The notes under the pieces are model-generated. The model saw nothing but the letters and a program-made list of their open reading frames with translations, was not told the DNA's origin and made no database searches. A stretch of DNA of 33,856 nt from NCBI GenBank assembly GCA_023390635.1, contig JAEWCM010000148.1, forward strand, positions 1 through 33,856. Reading direction: 5' to 3'. Source of the stretch: Bacillota bacterium (GTDB lineage Bacteria > Bacillota > Desulfitobacteriia > Desulfitobacteriales > Desulfitobacteriaceae). Positions 1 to 8,233 of the stretch are shown piece after piece. The stretch's first letter is position 1, and the number at the start of each line of letters is the position of its first letter. The position numbers and the translations under genes are program-made.

Positions 1-1726
1 GATGGGGGGTAAGGAGGCGCAGCGGTGTGTGGGGAGGTGGCAAAAGAGGGGGAGTAAAGACGGGCAGAGGGGAGAACCCTGATTTTTCGGCCTTTTGAGA
101 ATAAAACTCGTATTTGCCGGAAGGGGTGGCAAAATGGTGATCGGACCAAACGGTTTGGGGAAGGTGGGCATGAACAGGCTGATTTAGGAGCTCTTCCCGA
201 TCCTTCAAGTCAAGGAGCGTCATCATTTTATCTCCAATCTCACCGAGCAGGGTTTCTTTTTCCGAACCTGAGGTGGGAAAGCTGCAGCTTCCCTTTCTCA
301 GCTGATTCAGACGGGCGGAGATTCCCCAGGCAATTTGTAAATCGGATTTCGTCTCTCCTACAGGCTGAATAGCCGGTTCGTTGACGCCGATCCAATGGTG
401 CCAATAGCTGGCGTGAAGATCCCAATGTTCATAGTGAGTGGTAACGGGCAAAAAGAGATCGGCTGCTTCGGAAGATTTGGAAAAGAACAGGTCATTGATG
501 ATGATCAGATCGAGCTGTTTAATCAGGCGCAGCCATTGGGATTGTTCCGCATCCTGGGAAAGAGGGTTCCGTCCGGCAAACCAAAGCAGTTTAACGGGCG
601 GGGTTTCACATTTTAAAGCTTCTTCGGCAAAATTATTGATACTCAGAAGACGGTCTGTTGTCATGTTCCCAGAATTTGTTGCAGATTCTGTAATGTGTGG
701 ATTCTGCAACTTTTCGCTGAAACACCAGGTAGCGAATTGGCCGTATTGAACTCCCCCGCCTTTTTCTCCTATATGGCCGGTCAGTGCTCCCAAAGCATCA
801 ATCGCCCTCAAGGTTTGCCCGCCATTTGTGTAACGCTGCAGGCCAAAGCCGACCCAAATACAGGCCGGATGGGTCCTGCCATACTCAAGGGCCAATTCTT
901 CCATGGTTTTTACAGGGACCCCTGTCATCTGTGCTGCTTTTTCCACATCAATTTCCGATTGGATATAGGCCAGAAATTCCTTGCTGCCCAGGCTGTATTC
1001 CTCAAGGGCAGGATCGGTCAGCCCGGCGTCGACGATTATTTTGGCCATTGCCAAGGCCAATAAGCCATCCATTCCCGGTTCGACCTGGATAAACCGGTGA
1101 GCACGTGCTGCTGAAGCGGTAAAATGGGTATCAAAGCATACCAGCTTGGCTCCATTATCGATGGCTTGATAGATGATGGGCATTTGGTGAATTGCAGTCC
1201 AGACAGGATTCCCTCCCCATATCCAAATCAGTTTTGCATTTTTCATATCTATGGGATCGGAACAGGCAAATGCTCCGAAATCAAAGATTTGGGCATCAAT
1301 ACCTGCTGACCAGCAAGGTGAGCCGATAGCACGTGTTGTCGGGCCAAGGCCGCTGAGCAGTCCTTCCATGGCATTATGGAGTGCACCAAGGTTTCCTGAG
1401 TATTTATTCAGAGCAATCGGCAGGGTGGAATCATATTTTTTCTTTAGGCGGAGAATGGTATGAGCAATGTGATCAAAAGCTTCGTCCCAACTGATTCTTT
1501 CCCAATCACCGTTAAAACGTTCACGCTGCCGCATGGGATAACGTACACGCTGAGGGCTGTATACTTTTTGCACATCATCCTGTGCTTTAGAACACAGCCG
1601 CCCATGTGTATACTCATGGGAAGGATCGCCTTCGACTGAGACAAGTTTTCCATTTTGTACATGGCTGATAATGCTACACGTATCATAGCAATTGCGGGGG
1701 CAAATATGATGATGCGTTTCTGCCAT
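1..1726 (-). CDS. Molybdopterin oxidoreductase catalytic subunit, no Tat signal (3' end cut off by window)
   Basis: The frame is open from an ATG at 1726 to the left edge, about 575 codons. The start follows a strong GAGGTGAT ribosome site. The protein begins MAETHHHICPRNCYDTC, so the FeS cluster motif (Cys9, Cys13, Cys17, Cys45) lies at the very N-terminus and there is no signal peptide. It is a clear paralog of the Tat-exported subunit at 3407-5611, sharing ISWDEA, NKYSGN, SPCW, LQR.TNGG and AGRNP blocks. Family knowledge: complex iron-sulfur molybdoenzymes bind bis-MGD and a [4Fe-4S] cluster and reduce or oxidise small substrates. Cys138 in SPCW aligns, by my recall, with the metal-ligand Cys of acetylene hydratase, unlike the Ser of DMSO reductase. 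By comparison with the paralog, roughly the last 118 residues are missing from view. Without a leader it should be cytoplasmic unless it rides on an exported partner. Substrate unknown. Confidence 0.93.
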   Translation of the reverse strand, partial: MAETHHHICPRNCYDTCSIISHVQNGKLVSVEGDPSHEYTHGRLCSKAQDDVQKVYSPQRVRYPMRQRERFNGDWERISWDEAFDHIAHTILRLKKKYDSTLPIALNKYSGNLGALHNAMEGLLSGLGPTTRAIGSPCWSAGIDAQIFDFGAFACSDPIDMKNAKLIWIWGGNPVWTAIHQMPIIYQAIDNGAKLVCFDTHFTASAARAHRFIQVEPGMDGLLALAMAKIIVDAGLTDPALEEYSLGSKEFLAYIQSEIDVEKAAQMTGVPVKTMEELALEYGRTHPACIWVGFGLQRYTNGGQTLRAIDALGALTGHIGEKGGGVQYGQFATWCFSEKLQNPHITESATNSGNMTTDRLLSINNFAEEALKCETPPVKLLWFAGRNPLSQDAEQSQWLRLIKQLDLIIINDLFFSKSSEAADLFLPVTTHYEHWDLHASYWHHWIGVNEPAIQPVGETKSDLQIAWGISARLNQLRKGSCSFPTSGSEKETLLGEIGDKMMTLLDLKDREELLNQPVHAHLPQTVWSDHHFATPSGKYEFYSQKAEKSGFSPLPVFTPPLLPPPHTPLRLLTPH

Positions 1727-1840
1727 GTTTGATCACCTCTCTATAAAACAACAATGAGATCTCTATTATTATAAGAATAAATATCAAATTTTATTGTTCA
1801 TCATTAATTATTCTTAGGTTTTTGTTAATCTATATAGCCT

Positions 1841-1869
1841 ATATTAATATTAAAATATCTATGTGTAAA
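1841..1869 (-). promoter_or_regulatory. Candidate sigma-A promoter for the leaderless molybdoenzyme gene
   Basis: On the minus strand TTTACA (1864-1869) and TAATAT (1841-1846) are separated by 17 bp, upstream of the ATG at 1726. The dmsC-side terminator (1924-1953) lies just before it, so this gene is probably transcribed separately from the dms-like operon. The region is extremely AT-rich, so chance matches are possible. Confidence 0.5.
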
Positions 1870-1923
1870 AAATGTGAACTATTGTAATTTAATTCAGCTC
1901 TCAGGACTTTTAGAAAGGCACAG

Positions 1924-1953
1924 AGAAAGAGGCCCGGATGTAGGCCTCTTTCT
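1924..1953 (-). terminator. Rho-independent terminator after the DmsC-like gene
   Basis: AGAAAGAGGCC (1924-1934) and GGCCTCTTTCT (1943-1953) form a perfect 11-bp stem with an 8-nt loop, about 46 bases after the stop of the minus-strand gene ending at 2000. The downstream tract is T-rich but not a pure T run. It separates the dms-like operon from the next molybdoenzyme gene. Confidence 0.75.
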
Positions 1954-1999
1954 ATTTCAGAATGGGGTTAATGGCTGTACATGTCACAAAGCAGGTTTC

Positions 2000-2827
2000 T
2001 TAGAATAAAGCATTGATATGGATTCCGATTGCATTAAGGTAAAAGGAGATTCTTCCGATGAATTCAACTGCAGTGCAAGAAAGCAAGAGAAGTAGCAAAA
2101 CGCTGGAACCAAATGATTTTTTATGGTACAGCAAGAAAAAGAATAGAACAAAGGATACTATCCAAAAGATGATTCGGAAAGCAAATAATCCGCCTGAAGT
2201 GAGTAGTGTAGCTGTACTGACGCCCACATCTCCCATTTGATTGAGCATTGAAATATAGAGAATGAACACAGCTATTTCAGCAATCAATGCCCCCAGTGCA
2301 GCTAATAGCAATTGGCGGTTTTGGGGTAAAGACAAATGTTTTCGGGCAATCCATAAAACAATGAGGCAGCCCAGGATAACGGCAGTTAATAAGAAGAAAA
2401 AGAAAGTGGAGGCACTGTTCCAGGCCGGAACACGAGGCAAGGCATAGCCCATAGCACTGGAAAAAATGCCGATGATCCCTAAGAGACTCGTAATCCCTGC
2501 TGCCAGATGATATTTTCCTTTGGCAAACCAAGTCTGCCAGAACAGGTAGCAGATACCGAGTGAGATCAGCATAAATGAAAGGATTTCCCGGCTGAGCCAA
2601 GAGGTGCTGAGATGAGTTAAAGCCCGGTAGGAAGCTTCAGGGTGACCAAGATGGAAAAGAGAAGCAAGCAGACCTACTCCGATCAGAATACCTGAGATAA
2701 GGGTGATCTTTTTTGCCTTACCGGAATCGAGGGGCTTGCGACTGATCCACCAGAGGGCAAAAATCATACCTACAGCAGCTTCTCCCAATACGGTAAAGAT
2801 AATTAACGGCCATTCAAGTGAACCCAT
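2000..2827 (-). CDS. DmsC-like membrane anchor subunit of a molybdoenzyme
   Basis: This 275-residue, very hydrophobic protein has about eight predicted membrane helices and begins MGSLEWPLIIFTVLGEAAVG, typical of the DmsC anchor family (E. coli DmsC is of similar length). Family role: it anchors the catalytic and FeS subunits to the outer face of the membrane and passes electrons from menaquinol to the FeS chain. The motif FHLGHPEASYRALTHLSTSWLS (helix 2 to 3 region, about residues 61-82) is a usual DmsC feature, and the GYALPRVPAWN loop follows near residue 127. The start ATG overlaps the stop of the FeS-subunit gene by one base (TAATG), so translation is coupled. A terminator follows the stop. 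Assignment as the anchor is secure; the terminal substrate is not shown by this subunit. Confidence 0.93.
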   Translation of the reverse strand: MGSLEWPLIIFTVLGEAAVGMIFALWWISRKPLDSGKAKKITLISGILIGVGLLASLFHLGHPEASYRALTHLSTSWLSREILSFMLISLGICYLFWQTWFAKGKYHLAAGITSLLGIIGIFSSAMGYALPRVPAWNSASTFFFFLLTAVILGCLIVLWIARKHLSLPQNRQLLLAALGALIAEIAVFILYISMLNQMGDVGVSTATLLTSGGLFAFRIIFWIVSFVLFFFLLYHKKSFGSSVLLLLLLSCTAVEFIGRISFYLNAIGIHINALF

Positions 2828-3393
2828 TAGGCATCCCTCCTTATTTGCTTCCCTTGTTTAGGACCGATAAAACGAATGGATGGATTGGTAATATTGGTGC
2901 TGGGCAGGCCGGGTAAAGTTTTCAAAACGCCGGTCTTCATATCAAGTTCATCATTGATCTCTACCAATTGCAAAGCTTCAGGGATACAGGCTTCCACACA
3001 AGCCGGCTTTTGTCCTTGGTCCAGACGCTGGTAGCACAGATTGCATTTTTCCACTTTCTTTTGCGCCGGATTGTACTGTGGCCGGTCATAAGGACAGGCC
3101 ATGGCGCAGAGCCGGCAGCCGATGCAACGGTCATGATCGTGAATAACCACGCCGTCGTCCCGCTTGGTATACGCTTCCACCGGACATACCCGCAGACATT
3201 CCGGATGTTCACAGTGGTTACAGGTCATGGAAAAGAACATCCGGGTAGGCAGGGCATAATCGGTCTCGTGGATTTGAAAGACCTGCCGCCAGCGGGGAAT
3301 GGCATCCGTCTGGTATTCATTTTTGCAGGCCATTTCACAGCCACGGCAGCCCACACATTTTTCAGAGTTATGCAAAAAACCTAACTGTTTCAT
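2827..3393 (-). CDS. DmsB-like four-cluster [4Fe-4S] electron-transfer subunit
   Basis: I place the start at the ATG at 3393 because AGGAGGTAAAA precedes it at good spacing; an in-frame ATG 12 codons earlier has no such site and would overlap the upstream gene. The 188-residue product begins MKQLGFLHNSEKCVGCRGC. It contains four Cys groups in order: CVGCRGCEMAC, CNHCEHPECLRVC, CIGCRLCAMAC and CNLC...CVEAC, consistent with four [4Fe-4S] clusters as in DmsB, PsrB and NrfC. Family role: it wires the catalytic subunit to the membrane anchor. It lies 13 bases after the catalytic-subunit stop, with its ribosome site inside that gap and gene end, and it overlaps the anchor gene by one base. It has no signal of its own, so it is expected to be exported by hitch-hiking on the Tat signal of the catalytic subunit. 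Confidence 0.96.
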   Translation of the reverse strand: MKQLGFLHNSEKCVGCRGCEMACKNEYQTDAIPRWRQVFQIHETDYALPTRMFFSMTCNHCEHPECLRVCPVEAYTKRDDGVVIHDHDRCIGCRLCAMACPYDRPQYNPAQKKVEKCNLCYQRLDQGQKPACVEACIPEALQLVEINDELDMKTGVLKTLPGLPSTNITNPSIRFIGPKQGKQIRRDA

Positions 3394-3406
3394 TGATTTT
3401 ACCTCC

Positions 3407-5611
3407 TCATGCCTTTTCGATAGCGACAAAGTTATCGTGAATCGCTAACCCGTCATTACCTGTGGCTTGTTTGCCCATATCGGCCGGAATGGCTTTCACC
3501 GTGTAATTAACATTAAAGTTCGAGTCTTTATACCAAGCTTCATAGGCTACGATGACATTGGGAGAAGTGGTACGGGTCAAGCGGGCTTTTAAGGTCAAGG
3601 AACCGATTTCATTATGAATTTTGACCATGTCACCATTGCTAATACCATATTGTGTCGCCAATTGCGGATGAATCTCCACAAAAGGCTCCGGATTGGCCGT
3701 CATCATCCAGTCAAGGTTCTGAAACTGGGAGTGCAGAGCATGCTGTGGATGAGGAGTCATCAAACGAACCGGATAAGTTGAGGTGCTTTTCATTTCTTCT
3801 ACCCAAATGGGCAAGGCAGGCAAGCCATTTTTTTCCGCCAGATCGGAACGTATTTCAATTTTTTTTGAAGGCGTGCGGAATGTACCGTCTGACCAGGAAG
3901 CAGGAGTTAATTGAGCTTTTCGCGGGCTGTCCAGCAGTTCTTTATAATCGGAAATCTGCAGCAATTTTAAGAGCGCGGGATTAAATTCTTTGGCAACCCA
4001 CTCTTCCGGAGTGCCGCTGGTCGGGAAAGTACAGGAGCCGGGTTCTAAAGCATTAAGTTTTTGCGATAGAAGTTGAGCGATTTGAATATCGGTTTTAGAC
4101 TCATACATTGGATTAATGGCCTGCTGGTTAATTCCTACCCAATAGTGCCAATAGCTGGCGTTTATATCCCAATCTTCGAAATGGGTGGTGGCAGGCAACA
4201 CAATGTCAGACATTTGAACAGATTTATTAAAGAAAGAATCGACGGTCACGACTAATTCCATCGCATTGAACATTTTTTCTGTAGCTGAGGCATCAGGATC
4301 TTGCTGTCCAGGATTGCGGCCTGCGACCCAAAGCATTTTAACGGGAAGATCGGTAAGAGCCATAATATCATGAGCGAAATTATTCATGTTAACAGCCCGG
4401 TCTCCTTCTTTACCGTCTGCTCCGACAAAGCCTTTGGAACCTTCCGGTGCAGTTTGGCTCATAGCAAAATAATTCTCTCCCCAGGTTTCCAAATGACCGT
4501 AATTTGCTCCACCACCCGATTTGCCTACATTACCGGTCATCACAGCCAAAGCATCGATAATCCGGACATTTTGACCGCCATTGGTATGGCGCTGCAAACC
4601 GTATCCTATCCATAAGCTGGCAGGCTTAGTTGAAGCATATTCGTGCGCCAGTTCGATGATATTATCCTGAGGAATACCGGTTTTTTCCGCGGCCCATTCC
4701 AAAGTGATCTCTTTGCCTACATAGTCAGCCCATTCATCAAACCCGACCGTATTGGCTTTGACATACTCCCAGTCCACCAAATTCTGGTCAAGGATATATT
4801 TGGCCATACCTAAGGCCAGTGCGCCATCTGTGCTTGGATTAATCTGCAGATAGAGGTCGGCCTTGGAAGCGGTTGAAGTGAGAATAGGATCAATAACAAC
4901 CAGCTTAGCACCTTTTTCCCGGGCCTTGTTGATAAACGGTAAGGAATGGATGGATGTCCAGGCCGCATTCTGTCCCCATATAATAATATATTTGCTATTT
5001 ACAAAGTCTTCAGGGTCATTGGAGTACAGGGTGCCGAAATCATAGGTCTGGGCATCAATTCCGGCCGGCCAGCAAGGAGTGCCTACGGCTCTCGTCGTGT
5101 AACCAATACTGGAGAAGGTGCCCTCAATGCCGTAGTGGACAATACCTAAATTCCCCGAATATTTGTTTAAGGCAATAGGAAGAGTAGAGCCGTATTTTTG
5201 TTTAATATCAAGGATCTTCTTGGCAATAGTATCCATAGCTTCATCCCAGCTGATCCTGGTCCAGTTGCCGGAACCGCGGGGGCTTTGCTTCATCGGATAT
5301 TTAATCCGGTCCGGACTGTAGACCCGTCGGGTATAGGTGTATCCCTTTAAACAAAGTTTGCCATTGGTATAAGTGTTTTTAGGGTCTCCTTCTACTTTTT
5401 TCAGGACTCCATCTTCCACATAAGAAAGCATGGAACAGGTGTCATAACAGTTCCGGGGACAGACATTACGGATAGTTTTGACTTCGGCAGAATTAGCCGC
5501 TTGAGCCGTTTCTTCCGGTTGGAGCAGCCGAAAACTGAACAGACCGGTGGCTGCGGCAGCGGTAGTGGCAATGCTGCCTCCGATAAATTGGCGACGGGAA
5601 AAAGATTTCAT
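3407..5611 (-). CDS. Tat-exported molybdopterin oxidoreductase catalytic subunit (DmsA-like organisation)
   Basis: The ATG at 5611 is preceded by AGGAGG; the open frame extends 27 codons upstream but that part overlaps torD and does not look like a leader. The 734-residue protein opens with a twin-arginine signal, SRRQFIGG at residues 5-12, then a hydrophobic stretch and an Ala-rich cleavage region near 40. A [4Fe-4S] motif follows (Cys51, Cys55, Cys59, Cys87), then the bis-MGD domains (ISWDEA, VVIDPILTSTASKAD, AGRNPGQQDPD, LPATTHFEDWD) and a C-terminal molydopterin dinucleotide-binding domain (LATQYGISNGDMVKIHNEIG). Cys180 in GTPCWPAG aligns, by recall, with the Cys ligand of acetylene hydratase, not with the Ser of true DMSO reductases. 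Gene order torD-A-B-C shows a quinol-linked, membrane-anchored respiratory enzyme facing outside. Likely substrates include sulfur or other oxyanion compounds, but this cannot be settled from sequence. Confidence 0.94.
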   Translation of the reverse strand: MKSFSRRQFIGGSIATTAAAATGLFSFRLLQPEETAQAANSAEVKTIRNVCPRNCYDTCSMLSYVEDGVLKKVEGDPKNTYTNGKLCLKGYTYTRRVYSPDRIKYPMKQSPRGSGNWTRISWDEAMDTIAKKILDIKQKYGSTLPIALNKYSGNLGIVHYGIEGTFSSIGYTTRAVGTPCWPAGIDAQTYDFGTLYSNDPEDFVNSKYIIIWGQNAAWTSIHSLPFINKAREKGAKLVVIDPILTSTASKADLYLQINPSTDGALALGMAKYILDQNLVDWEYVKANTVGFDEWADYVGKEITLEWAAEKTGIPQDNIIELAHEYASTKPASLWIGYGLQRHTNGGQNVRIIDALAVMTGNVGKSGGGANYGHLETWGENYFAMSQTAPEGSKGFVGADGKEGDRAVNMNNFAHDIMALTDLPVKMLWVAGRNPGQQDPDASATEKMFNAMELVVTVDSFFNKSVQMSDIVLPATTHFEDWDINASYWHYWVGINQQAINPMYESKTDIQIAQLLSQKLNALEPGSCTFPTSGTPEEWVAKEFNPALLKLLQISDYKELLDSPRKAQLTPASWSDGTFRTPSKKIEIRSDLAEKNGLPALPIWVEEMKSTSTYPVRLMTPHPQHALHSQFQNLDWMMTANPEPFVEIHPQLATQYGISNGDMVKIHNEIGSLTLKARLTRTTSPNVIVAYEAWYKDSNFNVNYTVKAIPADMGKQATGNDGLAIHDNFVAIEKA

Positions 5612-5628
5612 CGTATCTCTCCTCCTAA

Positions 5629-6291
5629 TTAATTTAATTTCCCATGTCTGAGATAAAGCGTGAGGATGGCTTGGGACAGAGTATTCACCCATGGGTGGGA
5701 GGTGGAACGGCAGATTTGTTTAAGAAAAGGTTCGATCCAAACGTTTAGATGCTCTTCCCAAAAACGGCTGTAAACCTCAAGATAGTGTTCCGACCGAATA
5801 GGACTTTGAGAACTGACCTTCATGGCCTGGCTCAAAAGATAGAGGGCAAACTCCAGCTCTGTAGCGATAAAGTCGTCAGGTTCACTGCGCCGGACAGTGC
5901 TCAGTTTCTCTGAGCGGTAAAAGCGCCGAACATCCAAGGTGTGCGATTGCATAACCAAATGATCTGCCGTCCGGTAAACCGATTCGTAAGGTGGGGCCAA
6001 AGGTGGAACAGGCCCGACAAAAAGCCGGTTGTATTCATAACAAAGTGCCTGGTAGGGGAATGAAGTGTTTTCCAAGTTTCTGTGTAAGGATTGAAGTGTG
6101 GCCAGAACTTCTTCTTCACCATGGATTTCAGCTAGATCATAAAGTGCTTGGCAGACAGGGAGAAAAGTATGATCAAGTTGCTCTCCCCCTTCGGTAAAGA
6201 GAGTAGTCAAGCTTTGAAAAAATTTGATGGTGAGGCTGAACACCGGTTTCTCCAATGAGTTTACCGTTTGAATGTTTGTTGGGTTCGGCAT
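5629..6291 (-). CDS. TorD/DmsD-family molybdoenzyme maturation chaperone
   Basis: This 220-residue, probably all-helical protein starts at an ATG behind AGGAGG. Blocks EYNRLFVGPVPPLAPPYESVY (about residues 85-105), EPDDFIATELEFALYLL and FWEEHLNVWIEPFL match the TorD/DmsD/NarJ chaperone pattern, including the acidic PDD(F/H)I motif. Family role: it binds the Tat leader and the apo-form of a molybdoenzyme in the cytoplasm, holding it back from export until cofactor is inserted. It is the first gene of the torD-A-B-C operon and ends 17 bases before the catalytic-subunit ATG, whose ribosome site sits in that gap. The paralog at the left edge lacks a Tat leader, so this chaperone most plausibly serves the enzyme encoded next to it. 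Confidence 0.92.
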   Translation of the reverse strand: MPNPTNIQTVNSLEKPVFSLTIKFFQSLTTLFTEGGEQLDHTFLPVCQALYDLAEIHGEEEVLATLQSLHRNLENTSFPYQALCYEYNRLFVGPVPPLAPPYESVYRTADHLVMQSHTLDVRRFYRSEKLSTVRRSEPDDFIATELEFALYLLSQAMKVSSQSPIRSEHYLEVYSRFWEEHLNVWIEPFLKQICRSTSHPWVNTLSQAILTLYLRHGKLN

Positions 6292-6330
6292 AAATAATCC
6301 TCCTTTCTCAGTGCATAATAATGCTTGTTG

Positions 6331-6393
6331 AGAAATTCACTTTTCGCCCCTAAATTCGTTTCGATTTAAAACTATCCCTTTGAATGAATTTCT
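6331..6393. promoter_or_regulatory. Inverted repeat upstream of torD, candidate operator pair
   Basis: AGAAATTCA at 6331-6339 is repeated inverted as TGAATTTCT at 6385-6393, 45 bases apart. Seen in the same orientation, the two sites also share flanks (TTgAGAAATTCAcT and TTtAGAAATTCAtT). They lie between the regulator's terminator and the first gene of the dms-like operon, where an activator or repressor of that operon would bind. I could not identify a convincing -35/-10 pair here, which would fit an activator-dependent promoter. The link to the adjacent PucR-family protein is inference. Confidence 0.4.
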
Positions 6394-6430
6394 AAATAGA
6401 ATCGGAGTCCATTGTAAAACTAAACAATAG

Positions 6431-6470
6431 AAAAAGGATCGCCGCAAATTTACAGGGTTTCGGCGATCCT
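6431..6470 (-). terminator. Rho-independent terminator after the PucR-family regulator
   Basis: AGGATCGCCG (6435-6444) and CGGCGATCCT (6461-6470) form a perfect 10-bp stem. On the minus strand it is followed by a run of T residues (6431-6435). It lies 23 bases after the regulator stop, so the regulator and the torD operon are separate transcripts. Confidence 0.88.
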
Positions 6471-6492
6471 TGAATAAATAACCAAAGTCTTT

Positions 6493-8043
6493 TTAATTAT
6501 TCCACAATGTCTGTAATCGGCCAATTTTCAGCGCAATGTAAACATTAACCTGGTTTTCAAACCGATTAAGATCAAGGCCTAACAGTTCTCCGGCTTTTTT
6601 CACTCGATAACGAACCGTATTAGGATGAAGGAAAAGACGCTGTCCGGAGGCAATCAGGTCGGCATTACAGGAAAAGTAGATCAACAGTGTTTCTTCCAAA
6701 TTCAGATCATTTTCTTGATCAAATTGAATCAAGGGGGCTAAGAGTTCTGTTTCAAAGTCAAACAGCTCCTGATGATCAAATTTATGTAAGAGACGCATAA
6801 TACCTAAACTATGGAAAGGAATGAGTACTTGATCCGGATATAAGAAAGGACCGAGTTCTAAAGCCAATTTAGCTTCCTGGAAACTGCGATGAATTTCCCG
6901 GGCTGTGGGATAAAGGTTTCCCAGGCCAAAGAGCAGGCGGCGACTGCCTAATAATTTTTCAATCAAGGGAGCAATATGTTCCAATTTTTTTTGCACAGCC
7001 GGCTCCCATTCCTTAAATGAAGGAAGTTCAGGGGCCGGACAGAGTAAAACGATTTGATCATTGCGTTCCAAAGTGATCGCCTGAATATTAAATTTCTGGA
7101 GTTGGCGTGGAATTTCGGTGACTAAAGTCTGCAGAGTGTACTGATCCTTGCCAAAAGCATTATAATTATGGATCTCACCTACCAGCACAAAATGCGGAAT
7201 GGAAAAATCCCAGCCCCACAGTTTTCCCCGGGAACAGATCACTTCGATAGAATCAAAGTTGTTATAGAGAAGATCGAACAGAAAGTCACGATGATATTGG
7301 CGCTCCTTTTCCCGGATAGATTGATTTTTGGCTAAGGAAAACAAAAATGTGAAACCTGTTTTGTAAAGAAACCATCGGGAAAGACTACTTAAATTGCTAT
7401 TTTCCCTGCTTATTCCTATATAGCCTAGTATTTTTCCCGCAGTAGATAAAGGATACCAGAGCAGGGGGAGGTGCTGATAAGGTTTTCGCCATTTTCCCGG
7501 AAGAGGGAGAAGGGTAGGCGTTAATGGGATAGGGGAAGAGGTTGGGTGTGGAGGGACAAAGTCTATTGGTTCGGTCGGTAGGCTATTTCCCCCGGCCCAT
7601 CCCAGGATATCCATTCGCTGATTAATTAAAAACACATCACTGCTAATCAGCTTTTGCAGCAAATATAAGCCGTCAAAATCTTTTTCTTGGGCAAAAAGCT
7701 CTTCTAACTGCTGTGAAAACTGTTCCCCGATACCAAGGACCAGCCCCATTTCATTTATTAACCATAATTCTGCCTGTTCACTGAGCTCAGACCATGAAAT
7801 ATTTTTCGATGAGGTAAGAAGATATGAAGTGTTATGATGCAGGCTTAAGGTTAATTTATCTTCGTGAACGAACAAGGCGAATTCTTCTCCGGGAAAAGGC
7901 GTTGTAATCGTCTTTTCATCTCCAATATGCAAGACGTGGATCGCTTCTTTTTCTATGTCAGCTTCTGTCAAGGGCAGGAGGAAATTTAGATTTAGGTGAG
8001 AAAGCAGGCGCCCTATGGTCAAATCTTCCGGGAGCTTTAGCAT
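6493..8043 (-). CDS. PucR/CdaR-family transcriptional regulator
   Basis: I choose the ATG at 8043, which follows AGAGGAGGTTCACG; an ATG seven codons upstream lacks a ribosome site. The 516-residue product begins MLKLPEDLTIGRLLSHL, resembling the N-terminal PucR region. It has a middle GGDEF-like CdaR segment (about residues 260-370, with FVLVGEIHNYNAFG and DQIVLLCPAPE). At the C-terminus is a PucR-type helix-turn-helix (LEETLLIYFSCN, then SGQRLFLHPNTVRYRVKKAG, residues about 457-490). Family members sense small molecules such as purines, glycerate or other metabolites and usually activate neighbouring genes. It sits upstream of and in line with the torD-A-B-C operon but has its own terminator. 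Control of that operon is the natural guess and would give a metabolite-linked switch for respiration. The ligand is unknown. Confidence 0.85.
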   Translation of the reverse strand: MLKLPEDLTIGRLLSHLNLNFLLPLTEADIEKEAIHVLHIGDEKTITTPFPGEEFALFVHEDKLTLSLHHNTSYLLTSSKNISWSELSEQAELWLINEMGLVLGIGEQFSQQLEELFAQEKDFDGLYLLQKLISSDVFLINQRMDILGWAGGNSLPTEPIDFVPPHPTSSPIPLTPTLLPLPGKWRKPYQHLPLLWYPLSTAGKILGYIGISRENSNLSSLSRWFLYKTGFTFLFSLAKNQSIREKERQYHRDFLFDLLYNNFDSIEVICSRGKLWGWDFSIPHFVLVGEIHNYNAFGKDQYTLQTLVTEIPRQLQKFNIQAITLERNDQIVLLCPAPELPSFKEWEPAVQKKLEHIAPLIEKLLGSRRLLFGLGNLYPTAREIHRSFQEAKLALELGPFLYPDQVLIPFHSLGIMRLLHKFDHQELFDFETELLAPLIQFDQENDLNLEETLLIYFSCNADLIASGQRLFLHPNTVRYRVKKAGELLGLDLNRFENQVNVYIALKIGRLQTLWNN

Positions 8044-8233
8044 CGTGAACCTCCTCTGAAACAATCAAAATACAAGAAGAACAAATAATCAGGAATACTA
8101 TATAATGTTTGCCAGCCAGATGCAACAAACGCTGGGATGAAGGACAGCTAAGGATAGTTGTCAAGGCTTTCTATTACATAGTTTGTGCTGTTTAATCTCA
8201 TACTAACTGTAAATATGAAAGGTAGGTGATAAA

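Noticed and set aside
395..1463. Series of plus-strand open frames
   Set aside because: They are antisense shadows of the open minus-strand molybdoenzyme gene, with no ribosome sites or protein-family patterns.
1838..1862. Possible FNR/CprK box (TTAAT-N4-ATTAA type) near the leaderless molybdoenzyme promoter
   Set aside because: The sequence contains TTAATATTAA without the 4-base spacer, in very AT-rich DNA, so it does not match the expected site.
2961..3384. Open frames on both strands inside the FeS-subunit gene
   Set aside because: Out-of-frame shadows of the four-cluster ferredoxin subunit; the Cys motifs are only in the chosen frame.
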